Source: Candidatus Cloacimonadota bacterium (lineage in GTDB: Bacteria > Cloacimonadota > Cloacimonadia > Cloacimonadales > TCS61). Taken from it: DNA of 57,213 nucleotides. Shown here one piece after another: positions 31,661 through 41,060 of the stretch; the first letter of the stretch is position 1, and every line of letters starts with the position of its first letter. The stretch covers positions 1 through 57,213 of the forward strand of contig JAIPGO010000013.1 of NCBI GenBank assembly GCA_021736135.1, given 5' to 3'. Under the pieces are notes generated by a model, which was not told the origin of the DNA, ran no database searches, and saw only the letters and a program-made list of their open reading frames with translations. The position numbers and the translations under genes are program-made.

Positions 31661-32809
31661 ATGACAAAAATACTATTCCTGCTCATTGCCCTGATAACCT
31701 TAGCCCTTCTACCCGCTCAGGAGACTTCCACTGCCATAAGCGATTTCTCTTTCCGCCTGCTGCAGCAGCTGGAAACTGAAGAAAACCTGGTTTTCTCACC
31801 TTATAGTATTTATACTGCCCTGGCAATGACATCCGAAGGTGCTGCCGGTGATACGCAAAAGCAGATGGCTGCCATTCTGCAGAATCCGCAAAGCACTGAT
31901 CTGGCAAAACTGCAGCTTTCACTTTCCCAAAATACAGGCAAATATCTGCAATGGCAGGTCGCTAACTCACTCTGGCTGGAACAGGATTTTAAGGTCGAAA
32001 AGAAGTTTCTGAAAATCCTGCAACGTGAATATCTGGCAGAGATCCAAAGAGCCGATTTTATCCGTCAACCCCAGCAATCGCTGCAGATGATCAATAACTG
32101 GGTCAGTGATAATACCCAGGGCAAGATTCCGGCTATTCTGAATGAACTGGATCCGCTTACTAGGCTCGTACTCATTAATGCCGTCTATTTTCTGGGGGAC
32201 TGGGAATATCCTTTCCGGGCTGAAGTCTCTCATGATGATGATTTCCATACTTCTCAAACCACAGTTTCCGTTCCCTTTATGCAGCAGACCCATACTTTCT
32301 ATTATTATGATGATGCATTCCTGCAAGCGGTTATGCTGCCCTATAAGGATAGTGACTTTGCCATGCTACTCATTCTTCCCCGCGAAAAGGGGATTTCTGA
32401 ATTACTTAACGGTTTTGATGTAAATTTCTTTGACCGAATCAGAAATTCACAGGAAAATCAACGAGTAGATCTCAGCCTGCCACGTTTTCAGCTTGATTAC
32501 AAGCGCGAATTGAGCGCTGATCTCAGCATACTGGGAATGCCGCTCGCTTTTGCTCCTCAGGCGGATTTCAGCAGGATCAGTAAAAAACACAGCCTGATGA
32601 TAGATAAAGTGATGCATCGCGCCTTCATTGTAGTTAACGAAAAAGGCACTGAAGCTGCCGCGGCCACTGCTGTTTCTATTAATCTCACTTCTGCTGGTCC
32701 ACCCAAAACCCCCATAATTTTCAAAGCCGATCACCCCTTCTTGTTCCTGCTTCTGGAAAAACAGACCGGCACAATTCTCTTCACCGGCTGCGTCAACGAT
32801 CCCCGCTGA
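31661..32809 (+). CDS. Secreted serpin (serine protease inhibitor)
   Basis: A 382-residue serpin with a signal peptide (1-20, ending PAQE). Family landmarks are NLVFSPYSI near the start, the hinge EKGTEAAAAT (about 323-332), and ADHPFLFLL near the C-terminus. Counting from the hinge, the scissile bond should fall near Thr-Ser in NLTSAG, which suggests a target other than trypsin-like enzymes (inference). The intact Ala-rich hinge indicates an inhibitory serpin that traps proteases covalently. It may protect the cell from its own or competitors' secreted proteases. GGAGT precedes the ATG. The stop overlaps the next start by one base. Confidence 0.93.
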   Translation: MTKILFLLIALITLALLPAQETSTAISDFSFRLLQQLETEENLVFSPYSIYTALAMTSEGAAGDTQKQMAAILQNPQSTDLAKLQLSLSQNTGKYLQWQVANSLWLEQDFKVEKKFLKILQREYLAEIQRADFIRQPQQSLQMINNWVSDNTQGKIPAILNELDPLTRLVLINAVYFLGDWEYPFRAEVSHDDDFHTSQTTVSVPFMQQTHTFYYYDDAFLQAVMLPYKDSDFAMLLILPREKGISELLNGFDVNFFDRIRNSQENQRVDLSLPRFQLDYKRELSADLSILGMPLAFAPQADFSRISKKHSLMIDKVMHRAFIVVNEKGTEAAAATAVSINLTSAGPPKTPIIFKADHPFLFLLLEKQTGTILFTGCVNDPR

Positions 32810-33228
32810 TGCCAAAATACCTGATCAGCGCCTGCCTGGCTGGCCTTAACTGCAAATATGACGGCGGAAATAACCTGCATTTAAAAATAATGAAACTAGT
32901 CAATTCCGGCGAAGCCATTCTCATCTGTCCCGAACAACTGGGTGGTCTGCCCACACCGCGTCCTCCCGCTGAAATTATTGAAAACAAAGTCATCAATATC
33001 AATGGTGAAGATGTTACCGTGCAGTTTCAAAAAGGTGCTCAGGAAGCTTTGCTTGCGGCTCAGAATTTGGGTATCACTTACGCTATCCTAAAAGAAAGAT
33101 CCCCATCCTGCGGTGTACACTATATCTACGACGGTACTCATTCCGGCAAAATTATCCCCGGACAAGGAATCACCACCAGCCTCCTGCAAAAACACAACAT
33201 CAAAATCCTCAGCGAAAAAGATTTATAA
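32809..33228 (+). CDS. DUF523 protein, TudS-like desulfidase
   Basis: A 139-residue single-domain DUF523 protein. The conserved cysteines are present (C9 and C15 in SACLAGLNC, C40 in ICPEQLGG, C101 in SPSCG). Family members such as TudS use a [4Fe-4S] cluster held by three of these to remove sulfur from thiouracil; that role here is an inference. It is translationally coupled to the serpin (TGATG) but functionally unrelated as far as can be seen. It is the last gene of the rho run; the following 242 bases contain no gene and no clear terminator. Confidence 0.87.
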   Translation: MPKYLISACLAGLNCKYDGGNNLHLKIMKLVNSGEAILICPEQLGGLPTPRPPAEIIENKVININGEDVTVQFQKGAQEALLAAQNLGITYAILKERSPSCGVHYIYDGTHSGKIIPGQGITTSLLQKHNIKILSEKDL

Positions 33229-33470
33229 TCTTTCATCGTTATTAAGCCCGTTTTGTGCAGTAGACTTTTACAGAGAGTGGGTTATATAATATTTGGCAAC
33301 AAATTAATCCACTGCTGCACTCTGACTGTTTATCACCCCGGCACAGGTTTGAGACGGATCGTAACAGGTGATCAGTGAATATTTATTTTCATTTTCCATC
33401 TACGGCGCCAGCAACTTGCTGCTATTCGTGAAAAATTGCTACCCAAGAGGATTCGAGAGAGGTGAACAGG

Positions 33471-34712
33471 CTAAGTCTTTTCGATCAGGATGAGAAGGAG
33501 GTCATTAAGGTTGGTGGCTGTGGGAGCAAGGCTGTAGGTGGCATCGATGCGCTCAAGTGCAGTCCAGGCATCATTATTATGGAGTGAGATTTCAGGTGTA
33601 ACTCCGGCAGAGAGCATTTTGTTATAGCTGTTAGTATCAATTATGGCGCCGGTGAGTTCCGTGTTACCGTCAGCACCGTCGGAGGCGCATGTGGCAACTG
33701 TTACCCCTTTCAGATTTCGGATATTAATGGCCGCAGTAAGAGCCATTTCCAGATTTCTGCCGCCTTTACCTTTTCCTTTTACGGTCACGGTGGTTTCACC
33801 GCCGCAGATAGCTATGCAGGGAAGCTGGATCTCTCCTTTGGAATGACGTGCCTTGTGCACAATGTCCGGGATCATCCGCGCATAATGGCTTGCTTCTCCT
33901 TCCATGGAAGTAGTCAGCAGCCAGGGAATATACCCTTCCGCCATGATCTTTTCAGCAACGATCTGGCAGAGCAGTTCGTTATTACCTATCAGTCTGGTCA
34001 CTACGTTGCGCAGTTCTTTGGGAGTTTCATTGCGAATGGCATTTTCGATATTTTCTGTAACCGGAATATGATAGTTTCTGAGGATGGACAGGGCAGAAGC
34101 GGATGTGGTTCCATCAGGAGCTGCCGGTCCGGAAGCGATAGTATCTATCCGGTCACCGGGAACGTCCGATAGCAGAAAGCTATATATCTGTGCCGGTTCG
34201 GCGAGTTTTGCCAGTCTGCCGCCTTTGAGCTGAGAAAGATGTTTACGCACGGCATTCAATTCAATGATATCTGCCCCGGCTTTCTGTAAACCGATAGTAA
34301 TTTTACTGATTTCAGCAAGTGAAACCCCGGGAAGAGGCATTTCTACCAGAGCAGAGGCACCGCCGGAGATGAGCAGCAGCAGGCGATCACCACGTTTTAG
34401 TCCGGTTACGAAATCCATTACTTGCTGACCTGCGTAAAGCGAAGTTTCATCAGGATATGGGTGTGCTGCTTCAAGTATACGCATCCCGGGGATAGCTTCA
34501 CCATAGCCTTTTCTGGTTATAACCAGTGCCGTGAGTATTTTGCCTGCTATGCTTTTCTGGGCGGCAAGCGCCATAGGGCAGGCAGCTTTACCGATAGCCA
34601 GCAGATGAAAATCTCCAGTGAGTTTTTCAGTTTCCAGAGCATGCTGCAGAAGCAGATCTGCGCGTACTCTGCCAAGGGTATTACTAATTATATTCAATAA
34701 CAGATCATTCAT
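33471..34712 (-). CDS. Glycerate 2-kinase, GK-II (DUF4147/MOFRL) family
   Basis: A 413-residue cytosolic kinase that phosphorylates D-glycerate, usually to 2-phosphoglycerate. The N-terminal DUF4147 domain has AIGKAA near residue 40, LLLISGGASAL (about 112-122) and NAVRKHLSQLKGGRLA; the MOFRL domain has the GGETTVTV motif and ends with a DGxDG-type segment (SDGADGNTELTGA). The length matches characterised GK-II enzymes. It starts two bases after the TauE/SafE stop, so it is the last gene of the C25-3 / DUF1292 / permease / kinase run. Confidence 0.92.
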   Translation of the reverse strand: MNDLLLNIISNTLGRVRADLLLQHALETEKLTGDFHLLAIGKAACPMALAAQKSIAGKILTALVITRKGYGEAIPGMRILEAAHPYPDETSLYAGQQVMDFVTGLKRGDRLLLLISGGASALVEMPLPGVSLAEISKITIGLQKAGADIIELNAVRKHLSQLKGGRLAKLAEPAQIYSFLLSDVPGDRIDTIASGPAAPDGTTSASALSILRNYHIPVTENIENAIRNETPKELRNVVTRLIGNNELLCQIVAEKIMAEGYIPWLLTTSMEGEASHYARMIPDIVHKARHSKGEIQLPCIAICGGETTVTVKGKGKGGRNLEMALTAAINIRNLKGVTVATCASDGADGNTELTGAIIDTNSYNKMLSAGVTPEISLHNNDAWTALERIDATYSLAPTATNLNDLLLILIEKT

Positions 34713-34714
34713 AA

Positions 34715-35434
34715 TTATTTAACCATGGCTAAAATACCGGTAATAAGTAACAGGTATAAAACCAGACGGCTGAAAACTTCCGGTTTGATCTTTTTGGCAA
34801 TGATGGCACCACTGATCACACCCAGCAGTAGAAAAGGCAGAAACTGGAATGTAAGATGCACAACTTCTTTAGTAAAAAGGTGATTATAGAAATAAACCGG
34901 AATAGTGAAAAGATTGATCAAAAAGAAATAACCGGCCAGATTTGCCCGAAATTCATCTTTCTGCACGCCCTTATTACTCAGGAACAGAATGATCGGAGGT
35001 CCACTGATGCCCACGCTGCCCGAAAATATCCCGCTCAAAAAGCCGATAAAAGGCTGGGCAAGTTTTTCCCGTTTCAGCTGCCAACGTTTACCAGTCAGCA
35101 GGAGCAGGGCAAAAACAACAACGAAGAATCCGATACCTCGGCGTAGCAGGTCATCATCAAGAATCATCAGCAGTTTTGCACCCAGGGGAAGGCCGATTAT
35201 GCCTCCGACCAGCAGCCGCCAGATGTGATGAATGGAGAAAGAACGCCAGCAGGAAATTATTACAGTTACATTGATGATCATGGAAAAAATGAGCAGGACA
35301 GGCACAACTGTTTTAGGTGACAGGAACATGGAAAGCAGAGGAAGAGAAAGAATAGAAAAACCAAAACCAGACAGCCCCTGCAAAAGAGCAGAGGCTGCAA
35401 TTATTATTGATCCCCAGAGGATGAGACTATTCAT
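34715..35434 (-). CDS. TauE/SafE family permease
   Basis: A 239-residue membrane protein with about seven to eight hydrophobic segments and the two internal repeats typical of the TauE/SafE (DUF81) family, which exports sulfite, sulfoacetate or related anions. The segments GLSGFGFS (about 20-27) and GIFSGSVGISGPP (about 134-146) are the paired family motifs. The substrate is unknown. Its ATG lies inside the last codons of the DUF1292 gene (eight-base overlap), and glycerate kinase follows two bases after its stop. Confidence 0.9.
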   Translation of the reverse strand: MNSLILWGSIIIAASALLQGLSGFGFSILSLPLLSMFLSPKTVVPVLLIFSMIINVTVIISCWRSFSIHHIWRLLVGGIIGLPLGAKLLMILDDDLLRRGIGFFVVVFALLLLTGKRWQLKREKLAQPFIGFLSGIFSGSVGISGPPIILFLSNKGVQKDEFRANLAGYFFLINLFTIPVYFYNHLFTKEVVHLTFQFLPFLLLGVISGAIIAKKIKPEVFSRLVLYLLLITGILAMVK

Positions 35435-35738
35435 CTATCTCGGAACGTTTAGTAAATTCATCAACCGCTTTCTGGAATTCATCTTCTTCCAGATTGATGA
35501 GTTCGATCCCGCCTTCTTCATCTTCAGTATAACTGTAAATATAGGCGTCTTCTTCTTCATCGGGCAGGAGAACAATGTATTTCTTGTTGTCGAGTTCAAA
35601 TTCGTCAATAATAGCACACTGTACTTCTTCTCCATCAAATTCCAGAGTCAAATAATCATACTCTTCTTCACAGTTACAATCATCGTGATCATGTTCGTGA
35701 TCTTCGTGACAGCCACATTTCTTCTTTTCTTCGCTCAT
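35427..35738 (-). CDS. Small acidic DUF1292 protein with His/Cys-rich N-terminus
   Basis: A 103-residue cytosolic protein. Residues 1-30 hold a possible metal-binding tail (CGC, HEDHEHDHDD, CNC). The rest (about 28-95) is an acidic DUF1292 domain, a small beta fold known in Firmicutes as YrzB-like and without an assigned function. The start is the second Met of the frame because GGAGG lies six bases before it; the upstream Met at 35750 has no site. It lies 16 bases after the C25-like gene 3 stop and overlaps the permease gene by eight bases. Confidence 0.8.
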   Translation of the reverse strand: MSEEKKKCGCHEDHEHDHDDCNCEEEYDYLTLEFDGEEVQCAIIDEFELDNKKYIVLLPDEEEDAYIYSYTEDEEGGIELINLEEDEFQKAVDEFTKRSEIDE

Positions 35739-35754
35739 TATGTCCTCCATGCTG

Positions 35755-38700
35755 CTACTTCAGCAGCAAACATTTTTTTGTTGCCAGGGGCTTGCCGTCT
35801 ATCTGTAATTGATAGAAATACACGCCAGAGGCAAGGGGATTGCCTGAATTATCAGTGCCATCCCAATCAATGCCGTAATTGCCTGAACCCGTTTCCGCGT
35901 CAATAAATACTCTCACAATTTGACCTTTTATATTGTAAGCTGCCAGTTTCACGTGTCCGGGCTGGCAGATAGAATAATTGATCTTTGTACTGATTCCGCG
36001 TGAGGAATTATAGTAAAACGGATTAGGAAAATTATGGCTAAGGCTGGATGTCTCCGGGATCTGATTATTAGAATTTTTTACTTCCAAAGAAACAGGCAGA
36101 CTGATATCCTGATTATGATCCGTTGTCAGAGTAATGTATGCCAGATATTGCCCCTGCTCCATTCCGTGGGTATCTAACAGCAGAGATAGATTTCTGTTTT
36201 CCAGAGGCTGCAGAGTACCCTGCATTTCTTCACATGATATCCAGTTGACCGGAGGATCGATGATGGAAAAAACACCCGACATTGTCTGTTCTATATTACC
36301 GTCACTGGTAGCAATCCTTATCTTGCAGCAGGTTGACGGCGCATAGTTAACCTCGAAACTATATGCTCCGGTGTTCGGAACATCATCTGCCACGCAGAGC
36401 CAGGTGTTACCATTATTAGTGGATATGGCAATATTGACTGTGGGAGCTGCTCCGGCTAGCTCCCAGGTAATATCTGCCAAACTGCCATATTGCAAAACAG
36501 CTCCTTCATAAGGATTCGTTATCACGAGACCCGTTATTATAAAGGAATCGTCCGAATCATCAAATTCGGCACCATTGGTATTACTTACTCTGATCCTGGC
36601 ATTAGTGACAGGCTCATAAGGAACCACCCATTCCAGTTCTCCAACGTTCGGTACCCCTGAATCAATTAACTCGTAAGTCTGAAAGAAATCCGTGGAATAA
36701 TATACATCTACTTCAGGTATATCACCATTTGTTAGCCAGCGAATAGTATCACAAATTCCATAAGCTATCTCTTCCCCCCCGTTTGGATACTGCATCCAGA
36801 GATATGGACCCTCGGAAGGTAACAGGTAAAATCTTCCACCGATCACATGCGGTCCATCTCCAATACCATTACCACTGATTGCCCATCCAAAGGGAATTGA
36901 ATTGATCACTCCCTCGTCAACCGTTATATAAATATGGAACGTCTGAGGCGTGTTGCCATTATAATAACTGTCGTCATCACCCCAATACATCTGGACACCA
37001 TATCCCGTCGCATTATTATAAGGTAATTCTGCCATATCTGTGGCTCCGTTAACCATAACATACTCTGGAGCAAATATATAGAATACATGGATTGCCTCAT
37101 TATCTAGATTATAATGCACCAGGGTTATTTCGACATCCATTTCCTGCCCGGGTTTATAGGTTTGTGTAACCGGAATAAGAGTATCATCGGAGATATTTCT
37201 TGTATCCTGCGGGAAATAATGAGAAAATGAAACTTCATAATCAAGTGAGGAATTTTCATTCAGGTTCTGCATTCCCAGTTGATATACAAACGTGGTATCT
37301 GTTGGCAGGCTTATTGAGATGGCATTTTGATCTACTTCCATTAAAGGTATCTCCATACCTTCTCTGATACTGAATAATATGGCAGTTCCTGCTTCCACGG
37401 GGTGCACAGTTTCAGGATAAATATCAGCATAACTCATTAGCAGTCCATCTGTCTGCAGGTGATTTTCAATGCCGATAGTGGCATAAAATCCGTTCTGGTC
37501 GGAATTATGTATTTCCAGATACTGGAATTTTATTTTCCCATCCCCGGTAACTGTGGGATAATATTCTTCATCATAAAGAATTACCTGAAAAGTCTGATGG
37601 TTATTAAGAGTGATATCCAGAAGATCATACCATTCAACAATGAAATAATGCCCTTCCTCATTATACTGAGTATAAAGCGTGCCTCCCGACATCTCATCCC
37701 AGAAAGGAGCAATCATGCCAGCAGGTCCGCCACCGGAAGGAATTGTTCGATTCTCGTTAGTCACATATCTCACTTCTCCCATTGCCAGCCAGCCTTCGGA
37801 ACAAACAGTTATCTCATCATAGACCATTCCATAATAACTGAACTGAAAAGGCAGTGATATACGGGTTGAATAACCATCGCAGGTTTCATGACCTATTGGC
37901 ACGGCATCTCCTGCCCCACCTGCCGGTTCGGCAATTTCTATCCAGTCATATTCCGGAATTTCTCCATTTCCCGAATCACTGTTCTCAAAGGCAACATATC
38001 CGTAATTACTAAAAGTCGGACTGCTCTCTGTTATTAAACCGGCTGCAATAGTAGACCGGATTTCCCATACGGAAACACTATTATTGATTATACTGATGCT
38101 GAAGTCCAGCGGTTCTCCCTGTAACAGAGAAGAATGCGGTGTAATCCGGAAAGCACTGCTGCCTATCTCCATTGCCTGAGGATTGATATTGATATAGCTG
38201 CATTCATCCGTGCTTATATCGCACTTACCGTCAGTGCTGGTAATTATGGCAGTAAAATTACCGCTTCCCTTATTTCCGGTATTTAACAGCTCCAGTATCA
38301 GCTCGTTGCTTTCTCCGATCAAAAGACAGTTTTCAGCATTCTGCACTTGATGCCCGGCATATTCTATCTGGGGAGTCTTTATCTGATATGAGATATGATA
38401 GCTGCCCAGTTCTCCTTCATTAAATCTTATTTCCAGTCTGCTTTCCGTTTCCTGCCGCCATTCTTTCGTAAATTCCGGATAGAAGTTCACTACGGCAGTT
38501 TCTCCGGCAGCTAAATCATGAATAGTCTGCTCTGTTACAGGCAATGATACCTGTTCATCATCCGTAACCACGCTTATGGTCAGCGTGCTTAATGCCGTTG
38601 CCGTAGTATTTCTGATATTCAGTACCAGTTCGCTTTCTGCACCTGTTTCCGGTTCTTGAGAAAACGTATAAGATTCCAGGTTTACTTCCTGAATCGTGTC

Positions 38701-40647
38701 AGTACGCTGTATCTCAATTGTTAGAGGCAGATAGCCGTAAGCTGAGATGGTCACATAAAACGATTCTTCATCAGGTGGAATACTGACCGTTGCACTACCG
38801 TCCGACTGCGTTATAGAGGAAGCATATAGCTCGTTAACGGTAGTAACGGCTACTGTAAAACCTTCTGCCGGAATATTCAATACCTGCATTTGCAGTTGAG
38901 AAGCGGATTGCGCTACCTGTCGAGGTATTTCCGCTTCAATATTCTGTGGCGTATCTGTCCATATTTCCAGTCCCGGATCCCCCAGCAGATTATAGGCATA
39001 AAAATAGAGCATATCGCTGTCAAAGGCATCATCTATGCCATCCATCTGATGGCAACCGGGATAGTTGATATAAAGCTCCATCTTGCCCCGCAGCATCATG
39101 GCTGCAGCTCCGAATATCCCTTCCTGAGTTATGCCCTGATAAATGCCCATATCGTTACAATTATTAAATGATGTTTTGGTGTCATGCTCGCTGGGTCCGA
39201 TAAAAGCAATCCCTCCTATCGGATTCTGAGGTGAACCCGCTGTCAGCCAGGTTTCTCCGAAACAGGTTGAATAACTGGCGTCAGCAAAATCACAGCCACC
39301 ACAAACAATGCTGGTTACCATGGGCAGCATAAAACCATTATGTAACTCGGAAAAATTGTTTATATTGAACATACTGCCACTCTCGGCTGCCCAGTTAAAA
39401 GGACTTCCGGCACCACGGTAATTTATAAAGGAATAACCGCCGTTGATCATATTTGCCAGATTTGTAATCCCGCTCTGATAGGGAGAGACAAAAGTATCCA
39501 CTTCAGTATAAGTGAAATCAAGAAGCTTTTCTCTAACTGCCATTACAGTTTCCCTCTGTGAATACTCCGGATCATAATGATCATCAGAAACATAACAGCA
39601 CATCAGGGCTTGACGGAACCAGTTGCTTTCCAGAGGTGGATTCCCCTCGTAACCCATTATTTTGCTGAAAACTGTTTGAAGCTGAACCAGACTCTGCACC
39701 GAGATTCTACCTATCAGCACATCAGAAAAATAATCTTCACCTTCCAGAAGGGAATAGGGATGATCCGTCACATCATAAGGAGTAGCATAACCGACGATAT
39801 ACCATGATGGAAGAACGATATTACCGGAAACATCACCCACCAGCATGACGTATTCGGGGCGGTCATCCCAGTTATCATAAGCATTCTGCAGAAAATCCAG
39901 TATCTCACTATTGGTCGAACCGGTTTCCGTCAGAGTTGCAATCACTACCTGATGACCGAGTTTCCGTTTCCACTGAGCCAGATATTCCACCAGATATACA
40001 ACTTCCGGAAGATCAGGACAGATCATTAAATATGAACCGTTACTCTGATTCCTGCTTCCCGGGTAACCGCTTACTGAGCTTGCAGCAATTTTATCGAAGG
40101 CACTACCACTGTAAGCACCGGAAGTCAGTTTTATATTGATACTCTGCTGCAAACGAAGTTCCAGATCAAGGTTTTTGATGATACGCACTTTATTCTGGGC
40201 TGGATTATACTGCATTCCGGCTACCGAAAGCTGGGAAAAGCGTGACTGACGCATTATCACCGGATCACTAATGTTCACGATATCTTCCGGATACCAGGCA
40301 TTAATCCTTTCATAACCGGCAGTTTCCTGCCTGCTGTTAGTGATTATTGGATGAGAAAGCTCCAGTTCATCCCATTTATAGTGCAGATCTGCTACCTGCC
40401 AGTTTCCTGCTTCCGGCAATGCCAGAAGTTTTGAAAAATGCTCTATTGCCGGCTGTTGCGGAAGTCCTCCCTGACTACATCCGGAAAGCCTGATCTGACT
40501 GAATTGGGAATCTGAGATTGTAATTTCCTTTATATTTTCCAACTGAAAATCACCAGTCAAGTGAACTGATTCTATGTTCATTTCCAGTTCCAGCCCCCAC
40601 AACACACACACACCTGCGACCATCATAAGTAATACTAATTTTTTCAT
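35755..40647 (-). CDS. C25 (gingipain)-like secreted protein 3 with sorting domain
   Basis: A 1630-residue exported protein. Signal peptide (about 1-19), C25 propeptide-like region (to about 200), C25-like domain (about 205-565, VGDVSGN and GDPGLEIW), regulatory-like sandwich, Ig-like modules, the shared FQFSYYGMVYD domain (about 930-1110), two Kre9/Ser-Thr-rich-like Ig units (about 1310-1490, with YPNGGEE), and a sorting domain (NFPNPF, YNIKGQIV, SGVYFYQL, CLLLK). The expected catalytic His is Ala413 in RGAGSP, and Cys449 is kept. The start is the second Met because GGAG lies six bases upstream of it. Its closest relative is the adjacent C25-like protein 4, a tandem duplication. Downstream genes (DUF1292, permease, kinase) are close enough to be co-transcribed. 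Confidence 0.85.
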   Translation of the reverse strand: MKKLVLLMMVAGVCVLWGLELEMNIESVHLTGDFQLENIKEITISDSQFSQIRLSGCSQGGLPQQPAIEHFSKLLALPEAGNWQVADLHYKWDELELSHPIITNSRQETAGYERINAWYPEDIVNISDPVIMRQSRFSQLSVAGMQYNPAQNKVRIIKNLDLELRLQQSINIKLTSGAYSGSAFDKIAASSVSGYPGSRNQSNGSYLMICPDLPEVVYLVEYLAQWKRKLGHQVVIATLTETGSTNSEILDFLQNAYDNWDDRPEYVMLVGDVSGNIVLPSWYIVGYATPYDVTDHPYSLLEGEDYFSDVLIGRISVQSLVQLQTVFSKIMGYEGNPPLESNWFRQALMCCYVSDDHYDPEYSQRETVMAVREKLLDFTYTEVDTFVSPYQSGITNLANMINGGYSFINYRGAGSPFNWAAESGSMFNINNFSELHNGFMLPMVTSIVCGGCDFADASYSTCFGETWLTAGSPQNPIGGIAFIGPSEHDTKTSFNNCNDMGIYQGITQEGIFGAAAMMLRGKMELYINYPGCHQMDGIDDAFDSDMLYFYAYNLLGDPGLEIWTDTPQNIEAEIPRQVAQSASQLQMQVLNIPAEGFTVAVTTVNELYASSITQSDGSATVSIPPDEESFYVTISAYGYLPLTIEIQRTDTIQEVNLESYTFSQEPETGAESELVLNIRNTTATALSTLTISVVTDDEQVSLPVTEQTIHDLAAGETAVVNFYPEFTKEWRQETESRLEIRFNEGELGSYHISYQIKTPQIEYAGHQVQNAENCLLIGESNELILELLNTGNKGSGNFTAIITSTDGKCDISTDECSYININPQAMEIGSSAFRITPHSSLLQGEPLDFSISIINNSVSVWEIRSTIAAGLITESSPTFSNYGYVAFENSDSGNGEIPEYDWIEIAEPAGGAGDAVPIGHETCDGYSTRISLPFQFSYYGMVYDEITVCSEGWLAMGEVRYVTNENRTIPSGGGPAGMIAPFWDEMSGGTLYTQYNEEGHYFIVEWYDLLDITLNNHQTFQVILYDEEYYPTVTGDGKIKFQYLEIHNSDQNGFYATIGIENHLQTDGLLMSYADIYPETVHPVEAGTAILFSIREGMEIPLMEVDQNAISISLPTDTTFVYQLGMQNLNENSSLDYEVSFSHYFPQDTRNISDDTLIPVTQTYKPGQEMDVEITLVHYNLDNEAIHVFYIFAPEYVMVNGATDMAELPYNNATGYGVQMYWGDDDSYYNGNTPQTFHIYITVDEGVINSIPFGWAISGNGIGDGPHVIGGRFYLLPSEGPYLWMQYPNGGEEIAYGICDTIRWLTNGDIPEVDVYYSTDFFQTYELIDSGVPNVGELEWVVPYEPVTNARIRVSNTNGAEFDDSDDSFIITGLVITNPYEGAVLQYGSLADITWELAGAAPTVNIAISTNNGNTWLCVADDVPNTGAYSFEVNYAPSTCCKIRIATSDGNIEQTMSGVFSIIDPPVNWISCEEMQGTLQPLENRNLSLLLDTHGMEQGQYLAYITLTTDHNQDISLPVSLEVKNSNNQIPETSSLSHNFPNPFYYNSSRGISTKINYSICQPGHVKLAAYNIKGQIVRVFIDAETGSGNYGIDWDGTDNSGNPLASGVYFYQLQIDGKPLATKKCLLLK

Positions 40648-40780
40648 TATCTTCTCCATCCTGCAAAGTTTTGTAAAATCATCAAATACTTTATATGTGT
40701 CAATTAATTAATCTAAGGTCTCGCATCCCCCCGAAAATTATTAAAAATATCAATTCCGATTGAGTTTCTTTTCCCTGAAA

Positions 40781-40888
40781 GGGATAAATTTGCATAGCGT
40801 ATGGTTGGATCGGTACTCAGAGACTACCATATGAATAATGCATAAGGTATCACCTGCGGTGCAACCTTACGCTATACAAATATATCCC
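40781..40888. repeat. 108-bp inverted-repeat element
   Basis: The left arm (40781-40807) starts GGGATAAATTTG and ends AGCGTATGGTTG. The right arm (40862-40888) is its reverse complement at 24 of 27 positions. The 54-base interior is noncoding. It could be a mobile palindromic element or a structured RNA; no second copy was seen in the window. Confidence 0.6.
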
Positions 40889-40993
40889 GTACCGGGAATT
40901 ATAAGAGATAAATCTTAAATATTACTCTATTAAATAAGAAGTTACCCCATATCCTGAATAATAAAACGGGGGGATGGGAGTTAATCAGAGGTT

Positions 40994-41026
40994 AAAAAAA
41001 GTTACCCGCAAAAGCTTGCGGGTAAC
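40994..41026 (-). terminator. Intrinsic terminator of C25-like gene 4
   Basis: Perfect 11-bp arms GTTACCCGCAA and TTGCGGGTAAC around a four-base loop. Read on the minus strand the hairpin is followed by seven T. It lies 34 bases after the C25-like gene 4 stop codon. Confidence 0.88.
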
Positions 41027-41060
41027 ACTAAAATCTTTACAATAATATTTACAAAAAGCT

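Larger units (their letters stand above)
40648..41060. other. Spacer between tandem C25 genes with palindromic element
   Basis: No gene is seen. It holds the inverted-repeat element at 40781-40888, C6/G6 motifs near 40725 (CATCCCCCCG) and 40973 (CGGGGGGATG) that are inverted relative to each other and enclose it, and the terminator of C25-like gene 4 at 40994-41026. Confidence 0.55.

Noticed and set aside
33229-33470. Searched for an RNA gene or terminator between convergent DUF523 and glycerate kinase genes
   Set aside because: No tRNA-like arms and no hairpin with a T-tract was found.
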